DNA from: CBDCLY01 sp965218715
GTDB lineage: Bacteria; Bacteroidota; Bacteroidia; Flavobacteriales_E; Vicingaceae
Reading direction: 5' to 3'
NCBI GenBank assembly: GCA_965218715.1
Contig: CBDCLY010000014.1
Location: 1-64,000, forward strand
DNA length: 64,000 nt
Shown: piece after piece, positions 1 through 8,035 of the stretch
How the letters are laid out: the number at the start of each line of letters is the position of its first letter
How positions within the stretch are numbered: position 1 is the first letter of the stretch
Program-made: the position numbers and the translations under genes
The notes under the pieces: model-generated
What the model saw: only the letters and a program-made list of their open reading frames with translations
What the model was told of the DNA's origin: nothing
The model's database searches: none

Positions 1-2
1 TT

Positions 3-371
3 GGTTCACCCATTGCAAATTTAATGTCAAGAAATTCCTACCCTGGAAATTGTACGGTCACTTTAACGCATAGCAGAACCGTAAATCTTGCAGAAATTAC
101 CCGAACAGCAGACATTTTAATTGTGGCCTTGGGAAAACCAGAATTCATTACCGCAGATATGGTAAAAGATGGTGTTGTAGTTTTTGACGTTGGAATTACA
201 AGAATTGCCGATAAAAGTAAGAAGTCTGGTTATCGACTACTTGGGGATGTAAACTTTACTAGTGTTGCTGAAAAGGCCTCATTCATTACTCCAGTTCCTG
301 GTGGAGTAGGACCAATGACTATTGTTTCCTTGTTGAAAAACACCCTTTTGGCGGCGAAGGGAAAGCATTAA
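3..371 (+). CDS. folD: FolD C-terminal part (methylene-THF dehydrogenase/cyclohydrolase)
   Basis: This is the C-terminal third of the bifunctional enzyme that oxidises 5,10-methylene-tetrahydrofolate to methenyl-THF and hydrolyses it to 10-formyl-THF in the cytoplasm, feeding purine and formyl-Met synthesis. The gene is cut by the left window edge: the frame is open from base 3, upstream of the first ATG at 24, and already reads GSPIANLMS, which fits the NADP-binding GxPxxxLL region. Further family marks are CTVTLTHSRT, the VVVFDVGITR strand and the closing PVPGGVGPMTIVSLLKNT signature. The stop is at 369-371. A Crp/Fnr gene follows about 50 bp downstream on the same strand. Family assignment is secure; nothing can be said about the missing N-terminus. 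Confidence 0.95.
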   Translation, partial: GSPIANLMSRNSYPGNCTVTLTHSRTVNLAEITRTADILIVALGKPEFITADMVKDGVVVFDVGITRIADKSKKSGYRLLGDVNFTSVAEKASFITPVPGGVGPMTIVSLLKNTLLAAKGKH

Positions 372-419
372 CAAAAACTTGTGTTTTAATCATTAAATTT
401 GAAAAACACAAAGCTAACT

Positions 420-1103
420 ATGAGTTCACTTCATTCAAAATTATGGCATCTTGAGCGAATCAATTTGTTTAAGAACCTTTCTGATGAAGAGCTTAGTCAT
501 TTAGATCAGTTGACCAACATGAAGTCAGCTGAGAAAAATCAATTTGTATATTTCCCTCAAGAACCTAGTAAAGTGGTCTTTTTTCTAAAAAAAGGAAGGA
601 TAAAAATTGGTTCATATTCTAGTGAAGGAAAGGAAATTATTAAAGCAATTCTATACCCTGGTGAAGTATTTGGTGAAATGGGAATAGTTGGTGAATCCAA
701 ACGGAAAGATTTTGCAATTGCAATGGATGATGACACTAGAATGTGTACAATTAATGTAGAAGAGTTTAAGGACATCATGAACGACAACCCTCAATTGAGT
801 TTAGAAGTCACCAAAACAATAGGGGAGAAGCTAAGGAAAATAGAACGGAGATTAGAATCTTTAATTTTTAAAGATGCAAGGGAAAGAATAATTGATTTTA
901 TGAAAGAAACATCATCCAATTATGGAATAAGCATTGGAGATGAAATTTTAGTGAAACACAACCTAACACATCAAGATATTGCTAATCTCACAGCAACTTC
1001 CAGACAAACAGTGACCACTGTTTTAAATGATTTGAAAGATAAGGACCTTATTTATATGGAAAGAAATCGTTTCCTAATTCGTGATATAGAAAAACTGAAA
1101 TGA
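420..1103 (+). CDS. Crp/Fnr family transcriptional regulator
   Basis: A 227-residue cytoplasmic transcription factor with an N-terminal cyclic-nucleotide-type beta barrel (about residues 15-125, with PGEVFGEMGIVGE in the phosphate-cassette position) and a C-terminal winged helix-turn-helix (HQDIANLTATSRQTVTTVLN). The Crp family binds DNA as a dimer. The cassette lacks the usual RxxAxV arginine pattern (it reads SKRKDFAIA), so cAMP binding is uncertain and the ligand is unknown. No cysteine cluster for an Fnr iron-sulphur centre is visible. I chose ATG 420 over the in-frame TTG at 399, which would only add seven residues without family resemblance. The stop overlaps the next start by 4 bp (ATGA), so the small CxxC protein is probably co-translated. 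Confidence 0.9.
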   Translation: MSSLHSKLWHLERINLFKNLSDEELSHLDQLTNMKSAEKNQFVYFPQEPSKVVFFLKKGRIKIGSYSSEGKEIIKAILYPGEVFGEMGIVGESKRKDFAIAMDDDTRMCTINVEEFKDIMNDNPQLSLEVTKTIGEKLRKIERRLESLIFKDARERIIDFMKETSSNYGISIGDEILVKHNLTHQDIANLTATSRQTVTTVLNDLKDKDLIYMERNRFLIRDIEKLK

Positions 1104-1333
1104 TGTTTAGCGTATATGTTGCAGAGAACTGCCATCAATGTCAGGAGATAATCGACTACCTAAATAAATTAGGAAAAGACATTCCAATTTATAATGTTGA
1201 CCTTCAGCCAAAACAACCACCAATTAGTGTTTTTGCGTTTCCCGCATTATTTAAGGGAGATATTTTGCTTAGATATGGATCAGATATTATTGAATATCTG
1301 GATGCTGAAAATCAAAAGCTAAAAATGACTTAA
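1100..1333 (+). CDS. Small glutaredoxin/thioredoxin-fold protein with CxxC
   Basis: A 77-residue cytoplasmic protein beginning MMFSVYVAENCHQCQEIIDY, which is the beta1-CxxC-alpha1 start of a glutaredoxin-like fold (motif CHQC). The later FAFPALFKGD contains the cis-proline position (FPAL) that contacts substrates in this fold. It is shorter than typical glutaredoxins (about 85-100 residues) but has the main strands. It overlaps the Crp/Fnr gene by 4 bp, so it may act on, or be controlled with, that regulator; this is inference. The true redox partner is unknown. It ends 3 bp before the convergent RRM gene. Confidence 0.75.
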   Translation: MMFSVYVAENCHQCQEIIDYLNKLGKDIPIYNVDLQPKQPPISVFAFPALFKGDILLRYGSDIIEYLDAENQKLKMT

Positions 1334-1336
1334 GCC

Positions 1337-1585
1337 CTAGCTTTCCTCTCTTGGATGTGCTTGACTTACTCTTAAATTTCTTCCAAGATGATCAAATCCA
1401 TCTAGTGCATCAATAGCAGCTTGTCCGGCTTCATCGCCCATTTCAACAAAACCAAAACCTTTTGATCTTGAAGTAAATTTGTCTTGAATGATTTTCACTG
1501 ATGTTACGTCACCGTACTCAGCAAAAAGATTTCCTAAGTCGTCTTCTGTAGACTTGTAAGAAATATTTCCAACGTATATGTTCAT
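1337..1585 (-). CDS. RNA-binding protein, single RRM domain
   Basis: An 82-residue protein that is almost entirely one RNA-recognition motif. RNP2 is IYVGNI at residues 3-8 and RNP1 is KGFGFVEM at about 43-50, with the exposed aromatic residues in place. Proteins of this size in cyanobacteria and Bacteroidota are stand-alone RRM proteins, often cold- or growth-phase-induced RNA chaperones; that role is inferred here. The short tail after the domain (SQAHPREES) is basic and polar. The gene stands alone on the minus strand and converges on the CxxC protein with a 3-bp gap. No clear TAnnTTTG box was found upstream. Confidence 0.93.
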   Translation of the reverse strand: MNIYVGNISYKSTEDDLGNLFAEYGDVTSVKIIQDKFTSRSKGFGFVEMGDEAGQAAIDALDGFDHLGRNLRVSQAHPREES

Positions 1586-1681
1586 GGTAAAAAGAATTAT
1601 TATACAAACAAAGAAAACAATAAATCCTTAAATACTGTCAAATCGACTAATTTTAGCAGCATTAATGCTTAAAAAGATCAA

Positions 1682-2263
1682 TTATTTCCCTACTTGCCCT
1701 TTAAATTGAGTTTGAAATTCTCCCCAACTCATTTTTTTGTAGGCATTCTCGGCAAAATAATGAATAATGGGCTCTATGCTTTTGGCATCTTGGAAACCTG
1801 CTATCGGTTGTAGCATATTTACGTCCTCATCCAAGTAAACAATAGTAGGGTAGGTTATTTTTCCTTGTAACAAGGATATGGCCAATTGATGGGGATGTCT
1901 TTTCTTATTTGGGAATTCATTAATAAATGTTTGTGCTCCTAAAAAGACGGTATCTTTACGTTCAGCATTTAAACTAATTGCATAAAAGTGAGTATTGATG
2001 TAATCGACAATTATTGGGTTCTTAAAAGTACTTGCATCCATCTTTTTGCACCAACCGCACCAAGTGGTCCAAACATCAATGATGAATTTCTTTGGTTCGC
2101 TCTCGTTTCTTAAAATGGCTTCTTCCAAACTGATCCAATTGATCTCTTCAGCTTCTTTTTTATCTTCCTGTGCGAAGCCACAATTAAACAATAATAGGAG
2201 ACTAAGGAAAGCGAAACTTTGCTTGTATGTTACATAAGAGGTCTTTATTCGAAACATTCTCAT
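1682..2263 (-). CDS. Secreted thioredoxin-like protein (CGWC)
   Basis: A 193-residue exported protein of the thioredoxin superfamily. It has a long basic N-region, a hydrophobic stretch (FAFLSLLLLFNCGFAQ, about residues 17-32) that looks like a signal peptide, and then a thioredoxin fold with WTTWCGWCKKMD (CGWC active site, about residues 66-77). The cis-Pro strand is TYPTIVYLDED. The architecture resembles the DUF255/thioredoxin_7 group, which reduces periplasmic disulphides or supports cytochrome maturation; the exact partner cannot be read from the sequence. The LFNC segment is not a good lipobox, so signal peptidase I cleavage after FAQ is more likely. A second in-frame ATG two codons downstream (2257) is also possible. 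Confidence 0.88.
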   Translation of the reverse strand: MRMFRIKTSYVTYKQSFAFLSLLLLFNCGFAQEDKKEAEEINWISLEEAILRNESEPKKFIIDVWTTWCGWCKKMDASTFKNPIIVDYINTHFYAISLNAERKDTVFLGAQTFINEFPNKKRHPHQLAISLLQGKITYPTIVYLDEDVNMLQPIAGFQDAKSIEPIIHYFAENAYKKMSWGEFQTQFKGQVGK

Positions 2264-2354
2264 TGCTTGTGAAAGTCAAAATTTATGAAATTTATTGACT
2301 CCTTGCGTGAAATTATGTTAAATCAATTTTCTTCTGACTTAAAAAAATAAAATC

Positions 2355-2379
2355 TTGTCCTTAAATAAGGGTAATTTTG
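2355..2379 (+). promoter_or_regulatory. Candidate Bacteroidota promoter for the desaturase gene
   Basis: TAATTTTG at 2372-2379 fits the lineage -7 consensus TAnnTTTG exactly. A TTG lies at 2355-2357, but the 14-bp gap is shorter than usual, so the -33 element is doubtful. The box lies 31 bp before ATG 2410 and covers the alternative TTG start at 2377, which argues against that upstream start. Confidence 0.45.
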
Positions 2380-2409
2380 GCGCATTGTTTTTCGGAAACA
2401 AAAATTGTT

Positions 2410-3354
2410 ATGAACGAAACAAAACTTCAACTAGAAGATATATCAAGCTTAGATTTTACTTCTGTTATTTGGTTTGCAGCGCCAATAATGTTCAGTTTAG
2501 TTTTAATTGAATACTTAGTTGGAAGAAAACTCTATCCCAATTTATATTCAGGAAAAGATTTCTTGGCTTCTCTAAGCATTGGGATTGGGAACCTCATTCT
2601 CAATGGTTTCATGAAGATTGGGATGTTTATCGTTTTTCTATTTTTTTTCAACCTTACTCCACTTAAAATTCCCCACACTTGGTGGTCTTACGTATTGTGT
2701 CTAATCGTCCTTGATTTTTGTAGGTATTGGGCACATCGAATTGCTCATGAACAGAGATTTTGGTGGTCAACTCATGTTGTTCATCACTCATCTGAGCATT
2801 ACAACCTTTCGGTTTCTTTTAGACTTTCATGGACCCAAAATTTAAAAATCATATTCTTTCTTCCTGTTATCCTGTTGGGTTTTGATCCTCTTGTGTTTTT
2901 TATCATTCACCAGATAGAAGTTTTATATCAATTCTGGATTCATACAGAGTTGATTAGAAAGCTGCCGAAACCGATTGAATATATTTTTACAACGCCTTCC
3001 CATCACAGAGTCCACCATTCGGTTAATGAGAGTTATATTGATAAAAATTATGGATCTACTTTCATTATATGGGATAGAATGTTTGGCACTTTTCAAGAGG
3101 AAAATGAACAAGCCATTTATGGAATTACAAAGCCTGTCAATTCTTATAATCCCTTCTACTTGGTTTTTCATGAATGGATAGAGGTAGGGAGAGATGTAAT
3201 TCAATCAAAAAGTATTAAAGAAGCCTGGTTGGTTCTTTTTGGGAGCCCAGTAGATAAACACAAGGAAGATTTAGCCAAAGAAGAGGGTAGAAAATCCAAT
3301 CGAAAGATTGACTCAATTGATGCCTCAACAAAAAATAAGAAACAAAGAGCTTAA
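2410..3354 (+). CDS. Sterol desaturase/fatty acid hydroxylase family membrane oxidase
   Basis: A 314-residue integral membrane di-iron oxygenase. The histidine clusters of the family are all present: HRIAHE (about residue 112), HVVHHSSEHYN (about 125) and HRVHHSVN (about 200). They lie between four or so hydrophobic helices (for example SVIWFAAPIMFSLVLIEYL). Family members hydroxylate or desaturate sterols, fatty acids, carotenoids or alkylglycerols using O2. The layout with a hydrophilic, lysine-rich C-tail (from about residue 275) is common in Bacteroidota, but the substrate cannot be deduced. ATG 2410 was preferred to TTG 2377 because a -7 box overlaps the latter. The stop codon overlaps the stop of the convergent SRAP gene by 4 bp. 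Confidence 0.9.
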   Translation: MNETKLQLEDISSLDFTSVIWFAAPIMFSLVLIEYLVGRKLYPNLYSGKDFLASLSIGIGNLILNGFMKIGMFIVFLFFFNLTPLKIPHTWWSYVLCLIVLDFCRYWAHRIAHEQRFWWSTHVVHHSSEHYNLSVSFRLSWTQNLKIIFFLPVILLGFDPLVFFIIHQIEVLYQFWIHTELIRKLPKPIEYIFTTPSHHRVHHSVNESYIDKNYGSTFIIWDRMFGTFQEENEQAIYGITKPVNSYNPFYLVFHEWIEVGRDVIQSKSIKEAWLVLFGSPVDKHKEDLAKEEGRKSNRKIDSIDASTKNKKQRA

Positions 3355-4115
3355 CTAATTATTGGGCCAAGTGCTTTTATTAGTTCAGGATCATTGTCTT
3401 TCATTTCAGACTTTTGTTTTGCAATCTCAAGGCCTACTTCATAGGCATTCAACTGAATATCATTGTTAGGAGCGAACAATGCTTCTAAAGTGGCCTCTTT
3501 TGTTTTAGGGTCTAAATAATCCATAATGTATTCATCTGGGATGATTACTGGACTTCTTTGATGACCAACTTTACTTGTGATTTCAGTGTAAGCCGTAGTT
3601 AAGATGCAAAAATGCAGCTTTTCCTCAAGACCAGATCCAGTAGTGTGATATACACCGGCTAAATTGATGGTGTTTTCACTTGGTCTTTTTATGATGAATT
3701 TCTTCTTAATCTTTTTATCATGGGCTTGTTCTACAAAGAAATCACATGGGATAATGCACCTTTGGGTTTTGATTATTTCTTTTACATAAGGGTTAGAAAA
3801 GATTTGATAGGGTCCTGAGTAGTCAGGGTTATTCATCTTATTGTTCCAACCTCCCTCGACCCGAACATTAAAAACAGGCCAATTTCCACCAGATTTTTTT
3901 GGACTCATCCATGCAAATTCTGCTTGTCTTACATTAAAGTCACTTCCTTCTAATGAATAAATCAAGGCCTTTTTCCATAAGTTAATGCGAAAAGAAGGAT
4001 TTAAATGATTCTGAAGTTCTGCTTGTAAATTTTGAAATTGGTGCAAGCGATCTAAATCAATTTCTCTAAAAGATTTCCCATAATCGAGCTTATATTGAGC
4101 CAATCCGATGCACAT
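3351..4115 (-). CDS. SRAP family protein (HMCES/YedK-like abasic-site protein)
   Basis: A 254-residue SOS-response-associated peptidase homologue. In this family Cys2 is freed by self-processing and forms a thiazolidine crosslink to abasic sites in single-stranded DNA, shielding them. The start MCIGLAQ puts Cys at position 2, although the usual MCGR is changed. The conserved core reads RCIIPCDFFVEQ (with the active-site Glu), NLAGVYH and GHQRSPVII, which corresponds to the catalytic H-R-MPVIL box with Met replaced by Ser. The N-terminal change and a slightly longer chain than YedK (about 220) suggest a Bacteroidota subgroup. It sits alone between two unrelated genes and no LexA-type box was recognised. 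Confidence 0.9.
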   Translation of the reverse strand: MCIGLAQYKLDYGKSFREIDLDRLHQFQNLQAELQNHLNPSFRINLWKKALIYSLEGSDFNVRQAEFAWMSPKKSGGNWPVFNVRVEGGWNNKMNNPDYSGPYQIFSNPYVKEIIKTQRCIIPCDFFVEQAHDKKIKKKFIIKRPSENTINLAGVYHTTGSGLEEKLHFCILTTAYTEITSKVGHQRSPVIIPDEYIMDYLDPKTKEATLEALFAPNNDIQLNAYEVGLEIAKQKSEMKDNDPELIKALGPIIS

Positions 4116-4154
4116 AATTCAATGAAAAGTTTTAGAAATAATCATTTGATGGAT

Positions 4155-6056
4155 TTAGGCTTTAAAGGCGATAACACAAACATCATCCAATTGTTCCAAA
4201 TCTTTTTTCCATGAATTAAAATGATTTTTAACACTATCATATTGTTGATCAATGCTTTGTTCTTGAATGGATAGTAATAATCTTTTGAAATTGACTGATT
4301 TTAACTTTTTCCCTCTTTCTCCTCCAAATTGATCTACATAACCATCGCTGAAAAGGTATATAGTATCGCCTTTTTCTAATTGTATTTCATGGTTATTGAA
4401 TGGAACTGTATTGGCATATTTTCCAATTGGTTGCTTGTTCCCTTTGATTTCTGTAACCTCATCTGCTCCCTTCTTTATTAACCACAATGGATTGTGTGCA
4501 CCTGCATACTCAAGTTTTAATGTTGAGGGATTATAGGAACACAGTGCGATGTCCATTCCATCCTTTACTTCCTCTTCAGATTTCTCAAATCGTTCTATAA
4601 CAATTTCTAATGTCTTATCTAAAATCTTTGAAGGTTTGCTTAAATCAAATTCCCTTACGGCACGATTAAGGGCATTACTGCATACTACACTTACTAATGC
4701 GCCTGGAACACCATGGCCTGTACAATCTGCGGCTGCAAAAATGATTTTGTCATTACTATTCTGCATCCAGTAAAAATCTCCTGCAACAATGTCTTTTGGT
4801 AGATACAATATGAAGCTGTCTTTTAAGTTCTGCTGTACCAATTTTAAGGGTGGTAGAATGGCCTCTTGAATTCGTTTGGCATAATTGATTGAATCGGTTA
4901 TCTCTCTGTTCTTTTCCTCTAGTTCGAGATGTTGCGTTGTTATTTCATCTCGCTGTATCTCTGCTAGTGTTTTTTGCTTTGAAATTATTGCTGCTTGTTT
5001 TTTTTGTTTTCTATAATTATTGAACGCTAAAAAACCCAAGCTTGCAATAATCAATAAAATGAAGAATATAGAATAACTTATTAATCGTTGGTTATCTAAT
5101 AAATGATTAATGTTTTGAAGCTCTACCTTCATTTTTTCAAGCTTCTTTACCGATCTTTGAAGGTCCTTTTTTGACTCTTCTGCTAGTTTCTTGTTGTCAA
5201 TGTATTCTTGCTGTTGCAGCCCAATGGAACCCTCTAAGTCTAGTAGTTTTTTCTCTTGCAAGCTTATTTCTTCTTGAACAATCTTTAATTCTGTTTCCTT
5301 TAATATGACTTGAGCTTCTAAGCCAGTGATTTCAGACTTTAATGCATTAATCTCTTTATCTTTCTTAGCACTCACTTCCCTTTCCAAGACTAAATCTTTT
5401 TGCATTTTAATAAATGCCTTATCAAATTCCTCATCACTTAAAGTGGACAATTTATCCTTATTAATCTTTAGTATAGCTGGTTCTATCCTTTCTGGTTCCT
5501 TTTTACTTGAGGTTCTTGGATAAGAAAATGAAGTTTTCACATTTATTGCAAGATTGGCCAGTGTTGGATTAACTGATAAGTTTTGCTTTTTGCATTCTGT
5601 CTTATTCAACTCAAATTTTTGCCGTTTACCAATAACAATAAAATTGATCATTGATCCAGGATTATTGGCTTTCGAAGTAACAAGAAGTGTAGGTTTATTT
5701 CCTATTTGTAGGTAAATTTCGTCCATTCCAAATTGATTAAAGTCACCAACATAAAGAATGTGCAGGTCGTTTACTTGGTTCAATTCTTTAATTGGAATGA
5801 TCTCCATTTTTCTTCTTCCTATCTTTTTTACCTGGGCAGTTGTTTCCAATTCCGCTAAAAGATCTGGATTGTTGTATACTCCAATTTTAAAATCTCCCTC
5901 TTTTACTTCCTCTGGCCATTCTATGTATTTTGTGAAATTGTAGATGAATACAGCTTTTATTTTGGCATTATTGTCTGTTTTTTCTTTGGAATCGGATTCT
6001 TGGCCATACCCTAAATGGAACAAGCAAGTAATTAGGGTAAATAATAAAAGTCTCAT
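4155..6056 (-). CDS. Transmembrane YfiR-like/coiled-coil/SpoIIE PP2C phosphatase
   Basis: A 633-residue signalling protein. A signal peptide (residues 1-19, ending YGQ) is followed by a YfiR/HmsC-like (DUF4154) domain at about 30-178 (AVFIYNFTKYIEWPEE, then LLVTSKA). Next come a long coiled coil (about 205-320), one membrane helix (about 327-347, ISYSIFFILLIIASLGFLAF), a second coiled coil and a SpoIIE-type PP2C phosphatase (about 400-633). Metal-binding motifs are present: PKDIVAGDFYW, ADCTGHGVPGAL, FSDGYVDQFGG and the terminal LDDVCVIAF. The inferred topology places the YfiR domain in the periplasm and the phosphatase inside, so an envelope signal could control dephosphorylation of an anti-sigma-antagonist-type protein. 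No partner switch gene is adjacent. A paralogous phosphatase domain lies at 42616-44280. Confidence 0.87.
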   Translation of the reverse strand: MRLLLFTLITCLFHLGYGQESDSKEKTDNNAKIKAVFIYNFTKYIEWPEEVKEGDFKIGVYNNPDLLAELETTAQVKKIGRRKMEIIPIKELNQVNDLHILYVGDFNQFGMDEIYLQIGNKPTLLVTSKANNPGSMINFIVIGKRQKFELNKTECKKQNLSVNPTLANLAINVKTSFSYPRTSSKKEPERIEPAILKINKDKLSTLSDEEFDKAFIKMQKDLVLEREVSAKKDKEINALKSEITGLEAQVILKETELKIVQEEISLQEKKLLDLEGSIGLQQQEYIDNKKLAEESKKDLQRSVKKLEKMKVELQNINHLLDNQRLISYSIFFILLIIASLGFLAFNNYRKQKKQAAIISKQKTLAEIQRDEITTQHLELEEKNREITDSINYAKRIQEAILPPLKLVQQNLKDSFILYLPKDIVAGDFYWMQNSNDKIIFAAADCTGHGVPGALVSVVCSNALNRAVREFDLSKPSKILDKTLEIVIERFEKSEEEVKDGMDIALCSYNPSTLKLEYAGAHNPLWLIKKGADEVTEIKGNKQPIGKYANTVPFNNHEIQLEKGDTIYLFSDGYVDQFGGERGKKLKSVNFKRLLLSIQEQSIDQQYDSVKNHFNSWKKDLEQLDDVCVIAFKA

Positions 6057-6146
6057 GGATATATTTATATGCTCACAATGTAATATTTTTTTGTTAAAAC
6101 TTCTGTTAATAAGTCCCTTTGACTTGGAATTAAAAGGGGTGTCATA

Positions 6147-8033
6147 ATGGCTAATTTTAAAGCTTTCAAGCAGTTTATGGCAGAAGAAGTTCAGTATACA
6201 GAAGACAATATTCGATCACTCGATTGGAAGGAGCACATTAGAATGCGCCCTGGGATGTATATTGGTAAATTAGGTGATGGCGCTGCCTATGATGATGGGA
6301 TTTATGTGCTCTTGAAAGAGGTGCTAGACAATTCCATTGATGAATTTGTTATGGGCAATGGACGTACCATTGAAATAAGCATAAAAGACAAAACGGTAAA
6401 AGTTAGAGATTACGGTAGAGGAGTTCCTTTGGGCAAGGTAGTCGATGTAGTTTCTAAAATCAATACTGGAGGTAAATACGATTCTAAGGCTTTTAAGAAA
6501 TCTGTAGGTTTAAATGGAGTTGGAACCAAAGCAGTAAATGCACTGTCATCGTATTTTCAAATTGAATCCAACCGGGATGAAAAGACCAAGATTGCAGAAT
6601 TTTCTAGAGGTGAGTTGGAATTGGATCCACCAATTGAAAGTTCAACTAGGCGGAAAGGAACAAAAGTGACCTTCATTCCAGATGAGGAGATTTTTGTCAA
6701 TTATCAATACCGCATGGAGCATGTTCAGCGCATGCTTTGGAATTATGTTTATTTGAATCGTGGACTTACCATTGTTTTTAATGGTGAAAAATTTCACTCT
6801 GAGCGAGGCCTTTATGATTTGCTGGAGAAAAACCTTTCTGACACTCCTTTGTATCCTATTGTGCACATAGAGGCGGAAGACATTGAGGTGGCCATAACGC
6901 ATACCAATTCCTATGGTGAGGAATATTATTCTTTCGTCAACGGTCAGCACACCACTCAAGGAGGAACACATCAAGGTGCATTTAGAGAGGCTTTTGTAAA
7001 AACCATACGCGAATTTTTTCACAAGGATTATGATGCTGTAGATATTCGTTCTTCAATTGTGGCAGCAATTAGTGTGAAGGTGATGGAGCCTGTTTTTGAA
7101 TCTCAAACAAAAACCAAATTGGGTTCCAATGATGTTGGGCCGGATGGACCTTCGATGAGAGCATTCATCATGGACTTTTTAAAACGCTATCTCGATAACT
7201 TTCTTCATAAAAATCCAGAAGTTGCTGATGCTATCCAAAGAAAGATTCTTCAATCAGAAAGAGAAAGAAAAGACTTAGCTGGAATTAAAAAGTTAGCTAG
7301 AAAAAGAGCCAAAGAAGTTAGCCTTCACAATAGAAAATTAAGAGATTGCAGAGTTCATCTTAACGAAAATAAAAAGGAAAACAGAGAAGAATCAACCTTG
7401 TTCATTACAGAGGGAGATTCAGCTTCTGGATCCATCACTAAAGTTAGGAATGTTAATACTCAAGCCGTATTTAGTCTTAAAGGAAAGCCTCTGAATTCTT
7501 ATGGTTTGACAAAGAAAATTGTATACGAAAACGAAGAATTTAACTTATTACAAGCGGCCTTAAACATAGAAGAAGGTTTAGACGATTTGCGATACAATCA
7601 AGTGGTTTTAGCTACCGATGCCGATGTAGATGGCATGCACATTAGATTATTGTTGATTACTTTCTTTTTGCAATTTTTTCCTGATTTAGTTAAAAACGGT
7701 CACTTGTATATATTATCAACGCCGCTTTTTAGAGTGCGTGATAAAAAGCAGACTTTTTACTGCTACAATGAAACAGAACGAAGAGAAGCAGTCCAGGCCT
7801 TGAAAGGAAAACCTGAAATAACACGATTTAAAGGCTTAGGTGAGATTTCTCCTGATGAATTCAAGCATTTTATTGGAGACGAAATGAGATTGGAACCAGT
7901 GGTAATTGGAAAAGATAAATCCGTAAAGGATCTGTTGAGCTTTTACATGGGAAAAAACACGCCAGATCGACAAAAATACATCATAGAGAATTTAAAAGTA
8001 GAAGAAGACATTGCTGAAATCGCAGGAGACTAA
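6147..8033 (+). CDS. parE: DNA topoisomerase IV subunit B
   Basis: A 628-residue type IIA topoisomerase ATPase subunit. GHKL motifs are EVLDNSIDEF, DYGRGVPLG and KSVGLNGVGTKAVNAL. The TOPRIM part has TEGDSASGSI (about residue 422) and the metal-binding ATDADVDGMHI (about 491). It lacks the long gyrase-specific insert, and the partner gene starts 2 bp after its stop, so ParE (decatenation of daughter chromosomes with ParC) is preferred over GyrB. The start ATG at 6147 gives the expected lead-in to RMRPGMYIGK. The gene heads a run of four tightly spaced genes extending to 12205. Confidence 0.93.
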   Translation: MANFKAFKQFMAEEVQYTEDNIRSLDWKEHIRMRPGMYIGKLGDGAAYDDGIYVLLKEVLDNSIDEFVMGNGRTIEISIKDKTVKVRDYGRGVPLGKVVDVVSKINTGGKYDSKAFKKSVGLNGVGTKAVNALSSYFQIESNRDEKTKIAEFSRGELELDPPIESSTRRKGTKVTFIPDEEIFVNYQYRMEHVQRMLWNYVYLNRGLTIVFNGEKFHSERGLYDLLEKNLSDTPLYPIVHIEAEDIEVAITHTNSYGEEYYSFVNGQHTTQGGTHQGAFREAFVKTIREFFHKDYDAVDIRSSIVAAISVKVMEPVFESQTKTKLGSNDVGPDGPSMRAFIMDFLKRYLDNFLHKNPEVADAIQRKILQSERERKDLAGIKKLARKRAKEVSLHNRKLRDCRVHLNENKKENREESTLFITEGDSASGSITKVRNVNTQAVFSLKGKPLNSYGLTKKIVYENEEFNLLQAALNIEEGLDDLRYNQVVLATDADVDGMHIRLLLITFFLQFFPDLVKNGHLYILSTPLFRVRDKKQTFYCYNETERREAVQALKGKPEITRFKGLGEISPDEFKHFIGDEMRLEPVVIGKDKSVKDLLSFYMGKNTPDRQKYIIENLKVEEDIAEIAGD

Positions 8034-8035
8034 AG

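Noticed and set aside
1655..1675. AGCATTAATGCT palindrome as terminator of the thioredoxin-like gene
   Set aside because: Only a 6-bp AT-rich stem with no loop beyond the palindrome and no T run on the minus strand.
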